DNA of 64,000 nt, taken from positions 186,001 through 250,000 of the forward strand of contig NZ_CP015207.1 in the NCBI RefSeq assembly GCF_002101375.1. Reading direction: 5' to 3'. Shown here piece after piece: positions 25,722 to 34,683 of the stretch. A model generated the notes under the pieces. The model ran no database searches. It was given only the letters and a program-made list of their open reading frames with translations, and was not told the DNA's origin. Numbering within the stretch: position 1 is the first letter of the stretch; the number at the start of each line of letters is the position of its first letter. The stretch is from Sporosarcina ureae. GTDB lineage: Bacteria; Bacillota; Bacilli; Bacillales_A; Planococcaceae. A program made the translations under genes and the position numbers.

Positions 25722-26951
25722 TTAAGAACCTAGTAGAAGGTCTTCAGGGTTTTCAAGCAACTCTTTAACCATCTTCAAGAATCCTACTGAATCTTTACCA
25801 TCAATTACGCGGTGATCGTAAGAAAGTGCAACATACATCATCGGACGAATTTCGATATTGTCCCCAACAGCTACTGGACGCTTCTGAATAGTATGCATAC
25901 CTAAGATTCCTACTTGTGTACCGTTAAGGATTGGAGTAGACAATAGTGAACCAAATACTCCACCGTTTGTAATCGTGAATGAACCGCCTGTCATATCAGC
26001 CATTGTCAACTTGTTGTCGCGTGCTTTTTTCGCAAGTTCTCCGATAGATGCTTCGATTTCAGCAAAGCTCTTACGGTCTGCATCCACAACGTTTGGTACA
26101 ACTAGTCCGCCGTCAGTAGATACTGCGATACCGATATCGAAGTAGTTCTTCAAAAGAATTTCATCGCCATCGATTTCAGCGTTAACGTATGGATATTTCT
26201 TCAATGCTGCAACTACTGCTTTCGTGAAGAATGACATGAAGCCTAGACGAACATCGTTTTGCTCGAAGAACTGATCTTTTTTGCGTGAACGAAGTTCCAT
26301 CATTTTCGACATATCAATTTCGTTGAAAGTCGTCAACATCGCTGTTGATTGTTTTACTTCAAGCAAACGCTTCGCGATCGTTTGACGACGACGAGTCATT
26401 TTCTGACGCGTAATACGACCGTCATCTTTTGCTTCTGCTTTAGCAGCTGGTGCCGCTGGAGCTTTAGGTGCCGGAGCGTTGTTGTGAGCAGATACGTCTT
26501 GCGCGCGTACGCGTCCCATTGGATCAACAGGTGATACATCTGCAAGATTAATACCTTTTTCACGAGCCAGCTTGCGTGCTGCTGGGCTTGCAATTGTGCG
26601 GTCTGCTGAAGATGTTTCTTCCGTTACAGCCGCTGCTGGAGCTGGTGTTTCTTCTTTTTGCGCTGGAGCAGATGCTGCTTCAGTTGCTTGTGGAGCTGGT
26701 TGTGCCGGTGCACCTGAACCTTCGCCTACAATCGCGATTACTTGGCCAACTTCAACAGTGTCGCCTTCTGCAGCCAATAATTCAGACAAAACGCCTGCTT
26801 CTTCTGAAATGACTTCAACGTTCACTTTATCTGTTTCCAATTCAACGATGAATTCACCTTTTTCCACGTTTTCACCGGGTTGTTTTAACCATTTTGCAAT
26901 TGTACCTTCTGTAATTGATTCTGCTAGTTCAGGTACTCTGATCTCTGCCAC
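25722..26951 (-). CDS. odhB: 2-oxoglutarate dehydrogenase E2, dihydrolipoyllysine succinyltransferase
   Basis: The protein is 409 residues. It starts at GTG behind GAGGAGGAATTTATT. Order of domains: lipoyl domain (residues 1-76, lipoyl lysine in [11 protein letters not shown]), an Ala/Pro linker, a peripheral-subunit-binding domain ([19 protein letters not shown]), a second linker, and the catalytic acyltransferase domain, ending with the active-site motif [15 protein letters not shown] (His and Asp). It transfers succinyl groups to CoA in the TCA cycle complex. It lies 97 bp after odhA on the same strand. Confidence 0.97.
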   Translation of the reverse strand: MAEIRVPELAESITEGTIAKWLKQPGENVEKGEFIVELETDKVNVEVISEEAGVLSELLAAEGDTVEVGQVIAIVGEGSGAPAQPAPQATEAASAPAQKEETPAPAAAVTEETSSADRTIASPAARKLAREKGINLADVSPVDPMGRVRAQDVSAHNNAPAPKAPAAPAAKAEAKDDGRITRQKMTRRRQTIAKRLLEVKQSTAMLTTFNEIDMSKMMELRSRKKDQFFEQNDVRLGFMSFFTKAVVAALKKYPYVNAEIDGDEILLKNYFDIGIAVSTDGGLVVPNVVDADRKSFAEIEASIGELAKKARDNKLTMADMTGGSFTITNGGVFGSLLSTPILNGTQVGILGMHTIQKRPVAVGDNIEIRPMMYVALSYDHRVIDGKDSVGFLKMVKELLENPEDLLLGS

Positions 26952-27048
26952 AATAAATTCCTCCTCGTAGGTATACCGTTTTCTAACGGATAAGCTACTT
27001 TATATAAGTAGTTTTAAATTTAATTGTAAAGCTCACGTACTTGTTATA

Positions 27049-29859
27049 TCACTTTTTCAAAGCTTCTTCAATGATGCGGGTTTGTTCTTTTTTATGAGAT
27101 GCACCATCACCTTCAGAAGGACTTGAACGCTTAATACGTCCTACATAAGAAATGTCCTTACCGTCAGCTAGTTTTTCTAGGAATGGATACGCGAATGACC
27201 ATGTACCCATGTTCTTCGGCTCTTCTTGAACCCATACTAAATCTTTTACTTTCGGGTAACGTGCAACGATTTCTTTGATTTTATCGGATGGGAATGGGTA
27301 TAGCTGCTCTACACGTATAACGTGCAAGTAGTCGAATCCTTCGCCGTCTTTAATCTTCTCAGCTAAATCAATTGCCATCTTCCCGCTTGCGAACAAGATT
27401 TTTTTCACTTTTTCAGGTTTTGTTCCTGTACCAGGTTGTTCAAGAACGGTCTTGAAGTGACCTTCCGTTAAGTCTTCCACGTCCGCTCCAACTAGTGGAT
27501 GACGAAGCAATGACTTCGGTGTAGCAATAACTAACGGACGTTCTGCTTCGCTGCCAAGAATCTTCGACTGACGACGCAATACGTGGAAGTAGTTTGCTGC
27601 ACTGGAGATATTCGCGACTGTCCAGTTATTTTCACCACAAAGTTGCAGGTAACGTTCGATACGTGAACTGGAGTGTTCTGGACCTTGTCCTTCAAATGCG
27701 TGTGGCAACAATAGCACGAGGCCGGATTGCTGACCCCACTTCGAATAACTTGAAGAAACGAACTGATCGAACATGACTTGTGCCATGTTGGAGAAGTCAC
27801 CGTATTGCGCTTCCCAAATAGACATCGTTTTGTCTTCTTCTAAGTTATAACCGAATTCATAGCCTACGATACCTGCTTCAGACAATGGGCTGTTATATGC
27901 CACGAATGATGCGTTAGATCCGCTAATATGATGCAATGGAACAAGTTCTTCACCTGTTTTTTCATCATGTAATACTAAGTGACGCTGTGCAAATGTTCCG
28001 CGCTGGATATCTTGTCCAGACATACGGATTGGCTTACCGTCTTGAATGATTGAACCGAATGCCAATTGCTCAGCATGTGCCCAGTCGATTTTACCTTTAC
28101 CATTAAATGGCTCCAGGCGACGCTTCAAGATTTTATCCAATTTGTTGAACACTGTGAATTCAGCTGGATATGTCAACAGCTCTTCATTCATTTGGCGAAG
28201 ACGATCTTCCGCTACTCCAGTTTCGAGATCACGTGGAAGTCCAGCTTGTACGACGTCTGGCGTTGCGTTGGAAATTTCCGGTGCGTCTACTGATTTTTCT
28301 TTTACGTGATCGTACGCTTGTTGCATAGTTGCGATGACCGACTTGTCCATTTCTTTCACTTCGTCGTCTGTCAGAAGCTTTTGCTCAACTAGACGCTGTC
28401 CGTAAATTTCACGAACTGTTGGGTGTTTATGGATTTCGTGGTACATCACTGGATTCGTCACGAGTGGCTCATCCATTTCGTTATGTCCGTAACGACGGTA
28501 TCCGATCAAGTCGATCAATACGTCTTTACCGAATGCCTGGCGATATTCAAATGCCAGTTTTGCCACAGCAAGTACTTCTTCTGGGTGATCTGCATTCACG
28601 TGGAATACAGGCACTTCAAAGCCTTTTGCTGGATCGGATGCATAGTGTGTAGAACGGGAATCATAATATTCCGTCGTGAAGCCAATAGTATTATTGGCGA
28701 TGACGTGAACCGATCCACCTGTTCTGAAACCGCGAACGCGAGAATAGTTGAATGATTCCGGAACGATCCCTTGTCCTGGGAACGCGGCATCACCATGCAC
28801 TAAGATTGCGTATGCTTTATTTGTATCTTGTTTTGGAATCCCTGGGTTGTCTGTGTTTTCTTGTGCAGCACGAGTCTGCCCAGTAATTACTGGGTTTACC
28901 ACTTCTAAGTGAGACGGGTTGTACGCAAGGAAGCGATTCATCCCGGACTTACCTTTATGAAGAGCACCCATATGGTATTTCACGTCGCCGAACCAACCGC
29001 GAGTTACTTCAAGAGATCCGTCTTTTGGCAAGAACGGTGAAGCGGGTACGCCTGCGAATTCTGCAAACATCATTTCGTATGGTTTATTTAAGTTGTGCGT
29101 CAAGACATTCAAACGTCCACGGTGAGCCATGCCTATTAGCACTTTCTCCATTTTCGCATCTTCAGAAAGACGCATTAATTCATCGATTAAGACGACTAAT
29201 GTGTCCACGCCTTCGATAGAGAAACGTTTCGCTCCAACGAATGTACGGTGAATGAATTTTTCAAAGCCTTCAATTTTCGTCAAACGTTCAAGAAGTTGTT
29301 TTTTCTCTTCTCCTTGCATTTTTGACTGTACGTCGCCGTTTTCAATTTTTGTTTGAATCCAGTTACGCTCGGTTTCATCAATTAAGTGAGAGAATTCGTA
29401 TGCAATGGGGCCTGTATAAAGAGACTTCAAATAATTCATTGCATCTAATCCATTTTCAACTGTCGCTGGAACATTTTTCAAGAACAAAGTTGCTGGCAAT
29501 CCGACCAGATCGCTTTCTGTCAATCCATGATATGACAGTTCAAGACGGGATGTATCTTTAGGTCGATCGTTTAATGGATAAATGTCTGCTGCAAGATGTC
29601 CATAAGAACGAATAGCTTCAAGTAAAGAATAAACGGCAAGAACTTTACGCAGATCCGTTTGAGAACCTTGCGCTACGACTGCCTCTTGACCTGACTCATC
29701 CATCTGAGGCGCACCAAAATTCCTGAATAGCTCTGCTAAATCAGGATCTACTGCATCTTGATCTGTTTTAAACAGATCGTACATTTCCATTACATACCCA
29801 AGGTTTGGACCCGAAAAATTAGAATACGGGGAACGATGGGAATCCACATTGTTCGACAT
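27049..29859 (-). CDS. odhA: 2-oxoglutarate dehydrogenase E1 component
   Basis: The protein is 936 residues from the ATG at 29859, selected because GGAGG lies nine bases upstream; a frame extending six residues further has no such site. It is a thiamine-diphosphate decarboxylase with MAHRGRLNVLTHNLNKP, the cofactor motif HGDAAFPGQGIVPESFN and NNTIGFTT, then YRRYGHNEMDEP, and the C-terminal pyrimidine-binding half with HAFEGQGPEHSSSRIERYLQL. It decarboxylates 2-oxoglutarate and passes succinyl to OdhB. Operon odhA-odhB is standard for Bacillales. Confidence 0.97.
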   Translation of the reverse strand: MSNNVDSHRSPYSNFSGPNLGYVMEMYDLFKTDQDAVDPDLAELFRNFGAPQMDESGQEAVVAQGSQTDLRKVLAVYSLLEAIRSYGHLAADIYPLNDRPKDTSRLELSYHGLTESDLVGLPATLFLKNVPATVENGLDAMNYLKSLYTGPIAYEFSHLIDETERNWIQTKIENGDVQSKMQGEEKKQLLERLTKIEGFEKFIHRTFVGAKRFSIEGVDTLVVLIDELMRLSEDAKMEKVLIGMAHRGRLNVLTHNLNKPYEMMFAEFAGVPASPFLPKDGSLEVTRGWFGDVKYHMGALHKGKSGMNRFLAYNPSHLEVVNPVITGQTRAAQENTDNPGIPKQDTNKAYAILVHGDAAFPGQGIVPESFNYSRVRGFRTGGSVHVIANNTIGFTTEYYDSRSTHYASDPAKGFEVPVFHVNADHPEEVLAVAKLAFEYRQAFGKDVLIDLIGYRRYGHNEMDEPLVTNPVMYHEIHKHPTVREIYGQRLVEQKLLTDDEVKEMDKSVIATMQQAYDHVKEKSVDAPEISNATPDVVQAGLPRDLETGVAEDRLRQMNEELLTYPAEFTVFNKLDKILKRRLEPFNGKGKIDWAHAEQLAFGSIIQDGKPIRMSGQDIQRGTFAQRHLVLHDEKTGEELVPLHHISGSNASFVAYNSPLSEAGIVGYEFGYNLEEDKTMSIWEAQYGDFSNMAQVMFDQFVSSSYSKWGQQSGLVLLLPHAFEGQGPEHSSSRIERYLQLCGENNWTVANISSAANYFHVLRRQSKILGSEAERPLVIATPKSLLRHPLVGADVEDLTEGHFKTVLEQPGTGTKPEKVKKILFASGKMAIDLAEKIKDGEGFDYLHVIRVEQLYPFPSDKIKEIVARYPKVKDLVWVQEEPKNMGTWSFAYPFLEKLADGKDISYVGRIKRSSPSEGDGASHKKEQTRIIEEALKK

Positions 29860-30045
29860 GTAATATAACCTCCACATTTGCCTATTGGCTTGTTGTGTTT
29901 ATTTTCACTACTTCTATACAATAATAGCACGCAAACATTAGAACTGAAAGGGATTAATCCTAAGATGCACAGTTTTCTGCAAAGTACTTGGAATTATATT
30001 AAAAATTACTGAAAACTACGTCACTTCGCCACTCTGCGTACATTC

Positions 30046-31119
30046 CTATTTTTGGAACGATAAAATTAATTCGGCCATTTTTTCAGGTGTTTTCGGTTCA
30101 GTCGTTTTCTCAATATTTGACAGCAATCGAGCTTTTTCCTTCACGAGTGTATTAAATTGTTCTGTAACAGACTGCACCTCGAATTGCTCTTCTCCTATTT
30201 GCAATGCCAGCCCTTTGGAAGCAAAGTACTCAGCATTCAATATTTGATCACCGCGGCTTTTTGACGCAGCAAGCGGAACAAGCAACATAGGTTTATGAAT
30301 CGCAAGCAATTCGAAAATCGCATTGGAGCCAGCACGCGAAACCGCGTAATCAGCAGCTGCTAGCAGATCAGGCAATTCATCGGTGACATATTCATATTGT
30401 ACGTACCCCGCCACCGCAAGTCCTTCTACCACATTCCCTTTACCGCATAAATGAATGATCTGATACTTCTCAAGTAACGCGGGTAATTCATTGCGCACCG
30501 CTTCATTTAACACGGCAGAACCTTGGCTGCCCCCCATAATAATAAATACCGGTTTGTCGGAACTCAGACCCGTCCTGCGCAAGCCCTCTTCCCGATCGCC
30601 CATAAATAGCTCGGGACGAATGATTGGCCCTGTACACATGGATTTTGCTGCAGGCACGTACTGCAAAGTCTGTTCAAAGACCGTAAATATTTGTGACGAG
30701 AACGGCAATGCCAATTTATTCGCAAGACCTGGTGTGACGTCCGACTCATGTACGACGACAGGCACGTTCGCAAGCTTAGCCGCCATCACGACGGGTACTG
30801 AAACGAATCCACCTTTAGAGAAAATAATTTCCGGTTTCACTTTGCGAAGAATAGAGAGCGCCTGTAGTGTCCCGGCTCCAACACGGAATGGGTCCGTAAA
30901 ATTCTTCAGCGAGAAATAGCGCCGTAACTTTCCACTTTGAATCGCGTGATATACCACTTCGGGGTGGCCGTCCGCGATCAATTCTTTTTCGATTCCTTCA
31001 TGGGAACCAATATAATGCACACTATACCCTTTACTTAAAAAAACGGGTATTAACGCTTGATTGACAGATACGTGTCCTGCTGTACCGCCACCTGTTAATA
31101 CGACTACCGGTTGCTTCAT
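30046..31119 (-). CDS. murG: undecaprenyl-PP-MurNAc-pentapeptide GlcNAc transferase
   Basis: The protein is 357 residues. It is a GT-B glycosyltransferase with the lipid-I-site loop LTGGGTAGHVSVNQAL, IFSKGGFVSVPVV, VVHESDVTPGLANK, the second domain IIMGGSQGSAVLNEAV, and VSRAGSNAIFELLAIHKPMLLVPL for UDP-GlcNAc binding. It makes lipid II at the inner face of the membrane. It lies outside the division/cell-wall cluster, next to odhAB, as I recall also for Staphylococcus. It is divergent from a MATE transporter gene. Confidence 0.95.
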   Translation of the reverse strand: MKQPVVVLTGGGTAGHVSVNQALIPVFLSKGYSVHYIGSHEGIEKELIADGHPEVVYHAIQSGKLRRYFSLKNFTDPFRVGAGTLQALSILRKVKPEIIFSKGGFVSVPVVMAAKLANVPVVVHESDVTPGLANKLALPFSSQIFTVFEQTLQYVPAAKSMCTGPIIRPELFMGDREEGLRRTGLSSDKPVFIIMGGSQGSAVLNEAVRNELPALLEKYQIIHLCGKGNVVEGLAVAGYVQYEYVTDELPDLLAAADYAVSRAGSNAIFELLAIHKPMLLVPLAASKSRGDQILNAEYFASKGLALQIGEEQFEVQSVTEQFNTLVKEKARLLSNIEKTTEPKTPEKMAELILSFQK

Positions 31120-31204
31120 TCATTCCATCCTTCCATATACGTTGTCTACTATATTTCATGCTACAATAGTCAAAATGAAAAAATTAGTAGAGGAAATCAA
31201 AACT

Positions 31205-32554
31205 ATGACTACTGCAACAAAACCTTTGCAACAAAAAACATCCATTTTCATTAAGATTATGATTCCCATTGTGATTACGCAAGTCGCGCTTTATCTGATG
31301 TCGTTCTTCGATATCCTTATGACTGGACGCTATGATACGTTTCACTTAGCGGGCGTGACCATCGGCAGTTCCTTCTGGATACCGGTCTATACCGGCCTTT
31401 CTGGAATTCTGATGGGCCTTACCCCTATTATCGCACAGCAAATTGGCGCAAAGAATAAAAACGATGTGCGTCCTACTGTCCAGCAAGCATTATACGTATC
31501 TCTCGCCCTTTCGGCAATCATTTTCGTATTGATCCATTGGGTCGTGTTACCCGCCATTACAAGAATGCCACTAGATGCGCCCGTTATAGAAGTAGCATCC
31601 GCGTACTTGACTGGCATGAGTATCGGATTGGTTCCACTCATGGCCTATACCGTTTTGCGTTCATTTTTTGACGCACTCGGCGCAACTCGTGTCTCCATGT
31701 TCATCATTCTGCTATCCGCACCGATCAATATCGCATTGAACTATTTATTAATTTTCGGTAACTTCGGTTTCCCGGAACTTGGTGGTGCAGGCGCAGGGTA
31801 TGCATCTGGCTTTACGTACTGGCTCGTGTTCTTCATTGCGGTGCTCATCGCCTGGTCATCCCGCCACTTTAAGGAGTATACGCTGTTTAGGAGTTGGCAA
31901 AGAATCTCCTTGCGCAAATGGAAAGAAATTTTACTCATTGGCGTGCCGATCGGTCTATCCATTTTCGTGGAGACGAGTATCTTTTCCGTCGTGACGTTAT
32001 TGATGAGCAGCTATACCGCACAAGTCATCTCGGCTCACCAGATTGCGCTCAATTTTACGTCTCTTCTCTATATGGTGCCGTTAAGCGTCTCAATGGGTAC
32101 AACGATTCTAGTCGGTCAATCCATTGGTGCGAATAAAACAAAGGACGCGCGCGAGTATACGTATCTCGGCATCGCGTTCGCAGTTGTTTTCAGTTTCCTA
32201 TCCATATTCATCTTACTGATGTTCCGTGAGTCGATTGCTTCTATGTATACGACGGACACAGCGATTATTACACTAGCCGTACATTTCTTCGTCTACGCGG
32301 CACTATTCCAGCTGTCGGATGCGGTGCAAGCGCCGATCCAAGGTGCGTTGCGCGGCTATAAGGACGTGACGATGACGTTCTTAGTCGGCGTCGTGTCATT
32401 CTGGCTCATTGGACTGCCTACCGGATTCGCGCTAGCACATTATACAGAACTAGGCGCATATGGCTACTGGGTTGGCCTGATCGTCGGCTTGACGGTAGGC
32501 GCGGTAATTCTTTCGTTTCGGTTGCGTTTTATACAGAATAAGTATCGTGAATAA
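31205..32554 (+). CDS. MATE family efflux transporter
   Basis: The protein is 449 residues from the ATG at 31205, which has AGAGGAAATC upstream; a start ten codons earlier lacks a binding site. Twelve membrane helices are seen in two pseudo-repeats typical of MatE: PIVITQVALYLMSFFDILMTGRYD in the first half and PIGLSIFVETSIFSVVTLLMSS in the second. It belongs to the NorM/DinF superfamily (B. subtilis YoeA is similar) and exports cationic drugs or metabolites in exchange for Na+ or H+. The substrate is unknown. It ends at a terminator at 32561-32596. Confidence 0.93.
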   Translation: MTTATKPLQQKTSIFIKIMIPIVITQVALYLMSFFDILMTGRYDTFHLAGVTIGSSFWIPVYTGLSGILMGLTPIIAQQIGAKNKNDVRPTVQQALYVSLALSAIIFVLIHWVVLPAITRMPLDAPVIEVASAYLTGMSIGLVPLMAYTVLRSFFDALGATRVSMFIILLSAPINIALNYLLIFGNFGFPELGGAGAGYASGFTYWLVFFIAVLIAWSSRHFKEYTLFRSWQRISLRKWKEILLIGVPIGLSIFVETSIFSVVTLLMSSYTAQVISAHQIALNFTSLLYMVPLSVSMGTTILVGQSIGANKTKDAREYTYLGIAFAVVFSFLSIFILLMFRESIASMYTTDTAIITLAVHFFVYAALFQLSDAVQAPIQGALRGYKDVTMTFLVGVVSFWLIGLPTGFALAHYTELGAYGYWVGLIVGLTVGAVILSFRLRFIQNKYRE

Positions 32555-32560
32555 AAATAA

Positions 32561-32596
32561 AAGGCCGATGGAGTGTTTATTCCATTGGTCTTTTTC
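32561..32596 (+). terminator. terminator after the MATE gene
   Basis: AAGGCCGATGGA pairs with TCCATTGGTCTT (one wobble), followed by TTT. Confidence 0.82.
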
Positions 32597-32644
32597 GTTG
32601 TCGTTTACATATTACTTATGCCGAATTAGTGCGTGCAATGCGAG

Positions 32645-32780
32645 TTTCGCTCATTAATTCGTCTAAGCGCTCATAGTTCGTGCGTATCCGCTCTATACTC
32701 ACCGCCAACCGCTCTATCCTAGTCCGTCACCGCTCATACTATACGTTAAGCGCTCTATAATGGCTTGTAACCGCTCATTA
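32645..32780 (+). repeat. dispersed intergenic repeat, copy C
   Basis: Same orientation and identical motif order as copy A (CAT, CAT, CTAT, CTAT, CAT, CTAT, CAT), from 32648 to 32778. It lies between the convergent MATE and CAP-domain genes. Confidence 0.85.
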
Positions 32781-32860
32781 CCTCTAGCGTCTCTAGTAAT
32801 CTGGACCTATCTCGCAAACTTACACAACGAAAAAACAAAGTCTCGAACTCTCTTCATTAA

Positions 32861-32893
32861 AAAAAGGTCAATGGATATAACTCCATTGACCTT
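32861..32893 (-). terminator. terminator of the CAP-domain gene
   Basis: AGGTCAATGGA, TATAAC, TCCATTGACCT with an A-tract on the left, the U-tract of the minus strand. Confidence 0.9.
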
Positions 32894-32900
32894 CCCATTC

Positions 32901-33542
32901 TTACTTCTGTATAAACTGTTGTGTCCAGTAATGACCATTCGCATCATAGCCAATACCGATATGTGTAAACTCAGGCGTCAAGATATTCTGACGGTGTCCA
33001 GCTGAATTCATCCAAGCTGTCACGACATCTTGTGCACTGCGCTGACCCATCGCAATATTCTCGGCTGCCGAACGGTATGTAACGCCATTTTGCTTCATCT
33101 GATCAAACGGTGAACCGTATGTCGGGCTTGTATGAGAGAAATAGTTGTTTGCTGCCATATCGGCTGATTTCTGCTTTGCGGATTTCTGCAAGGCTGCATC
33201 AATCTGTAATGGCTTGAGTCCTGCCTTCGTACGTTGCGCATTCGTTAAATCGAGTACGGCTTGTTCTGTAGCGGATACATTCGCTGTTTGTTGCTGTGCC
33301 GGCTTGTCTGTTTGTGGCTTTTCTGCTGGTTCGTTTGGTTGTTGTACAGGCGGTGTTGGTTTCGCTACCGGTTTGCTCTGTGGCTTCTGGTAGTTACTCC
33401 AGTAATACGAGTACACCTGTTGATTGGCGAAGGCACAATTATACGTCTGTGTCTGCACTTGATTTGTCGTGCTTGCCTCTGCTGCATGAGTAGGCAATAA
33501 AATAGCTGAACTTAATAAGATGAGTGATAACGGTTTTTTCAT
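32901..33542 (-). CDS. secreted CAP-domain protein (YkwD-like)
   Basis: The protein is 213 residues from the ATG at 33542, which follows AAAGGAGGGACCAAG; 27 extra upstream residues in frame carry no signal sequence and are rejected. A signal peptide (KKPLSLILLSSAILLPTHAAEA) is cleaved near residue 22. Then comes a Pro/Gln/Lys-rich linker (about 45-85), and a C-terminal CAP/SCP domain: LDLTNAQRTKAGLKPLQID, NNYFSHTSPTYGSPFDQM, AAENIAMGQRSAQDVVTAWMNS, GHRQNILTPEFTHIGIGY. These domains are common in spore-coat and secreted proteins of Bacillales, with no settled activity. Confidence 0.92.
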   Translation of the reverse strand: MKKPLSLILLSSAILLPTHAAEASTTNQVQTQTYNCAFANQQVYSYYWSNYQKPQSKPVAKPTPPVQQPNEPAEKPQTDKPAQQQTANVSATEQAVLDLTNAQRTKAGLKPLQIDAALQKSAKQKSADMAANNYFSHTSPTYGSPFDQMKQNGVTYRSAAENIAMGQRSAQDVVTAWMNSAGHRQNILTPEFTHIGIGYDANGHYWTQQFIQK

Positions 33543-33720
33543 CTTGGTCCCTCCTTTTCTACGTGACCTAGCATAACGTAAAAGAAAAGGAGAGATCTTG
33601 GTTATTCCTACCAACTCGTCCAATGAACTCTACAAAGCTATGGAATGAGAGTCTGAGGGTACTTGTATTGGCAACCTTATCCAATGGAGAATATCATTAA
33701 CAATAAAAAGCTATTGACAA

Positions 33721-34620
33721 CTAGTTTTTGGGCAAGTACTCGATGTCAGTGAGTTGCTCCCCAATGATCACCAACTTGGACGGGATTTGCATATATTCCG
33801 GTATCCAGTTGACCATGCCGTATGCATATTGAAATAAATGGGAGTACCGCGAACCTTCTAGTTGGATATAGCCCTTCATACGGTAGACGCTGTCCGGTAC
33901 TGTTCGCACCCAATCCTCAAAGTGCTCTTGGTTGACCGGGGCATCGAATGACAACACTTTTGAAGCAAGAGGCAATCCGCTACCTGTGGAGATGGGCTGT
34001 TTCGGCGCCGCCACATTGACCATTTTCTCGATATAGCCGAAATCGACTTTCGCATTCACTGTCTGGACGAGCGGTGCGTAAGAATTGAATTGTGTCACTT
34101 GCATCGTCACAAAGGCCAATTGATGATCTGTCAGCAAATCCGTTTTATTGAGAACCATGAAGTGTGCATGGCGTACTTGTTCGAGGAATAAAGCTTGAAT
34201 TCGTGGCGATAGCTTGTCACGGTCCACCCAGCGCTTGGCATCGACCACAGTGACAATTCCCTTGACGTCTAGCTTCTCTGCAAATAACGGCGAGTACACG
34301 GCGTCTAACGCTTCTACAGGGTGAGCTGCACCCGTCGTTTCAATGAACAGCACATCAATCTCCGGATAATCTGCTAGCAAGCCTTGTAATTGCGCTTCCG
34401 TAGATTCCGCACCTGTACAGCATATACAGCCGTTTAGTAATTCTTTTAACGGAACCTCGCCTGCATCCTCGACGATTTGACTGTCAATATTCAACTCTCC
34501 AAATTCATTCATCAATACAGCTGGTTGTCTACCGGATTCCTTCACTTGCTCGACTAAGCTTACGAGTAAAGACGTCTTGCCGCTTCCGAGAAAGCCGCTG
34601 AGTAAATATACATCAATCAT
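33721..34620 (-). CDS. COG0523/CobW-family GTPase, putative metallochaperone
   Basis: The protein is 299 residues. P-loop GFLGSGKTS at the N-terminus, the family's metal-binding CxCC motif in NGCICCTG, Walker B-like LFIETTGAAHP, and the base-specificity motif NKTDLL are all present, followed by the CobW C-terminal domain (RMKGYIQLEGSRYSHLFQYAYG). GTP-driven delivery of zinc or another metal is the family role; there is no adjacent Zur box or cofactor gene to narrow the metal. A histidine-rich stretch seen in some members is absent. Confidence 0.9.
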   Translation of the reverse strand: MIDVYLLSGFLGSGKTSLLVSLVEQVKESGRQPAVLMNEFGELNIDSQIVEDAGEVPLKELLNGCICCTGAESTEAQLQGLLADYPEIDVLFIETTGAAHPVEALDAVYSPLFAEKLDVKGIVTVVDAKRWVDRDKLSPRIQALFLEQVRHAHFMVLNKTDLLTDHQLAFVTMQVTQFNSYAPLVQTVNAKVDFGYIEKMVNVAAPKQPISTGSGLPLASKVLSFDAPVNQEHFEDWVRTVPDSVYRMKGYIQLEGSRYSHLFQYAYGMVNWIPEYMQIPSKLVIIGEQLTDIEYLPKN

Positions 34621-34647
34621 TCTATATCATCCTTTTCCATAGAGAAC

Positions 34648-34680
34648 ACGCGCCCAACGATTGCTGGACGCGTGTTTCTT
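34648..34680 (-). terminator. terminator of the S41 protease gene
   Basis: AACACGCGCCCA pairs with TGGACGCGTGTT around a short loop. It sits between the protease stop and the CobW-family start. Confidence 0.78.
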
Positions 34681-34683
34681 TGA

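Noticed and set aside
26572-26970. 132-residue Ala/Ser-rich frame opposite odhB
   Set aside because: It is the antisense shadow of the Ala/Pro-rich linker of odhB, which is clearly the real gene.
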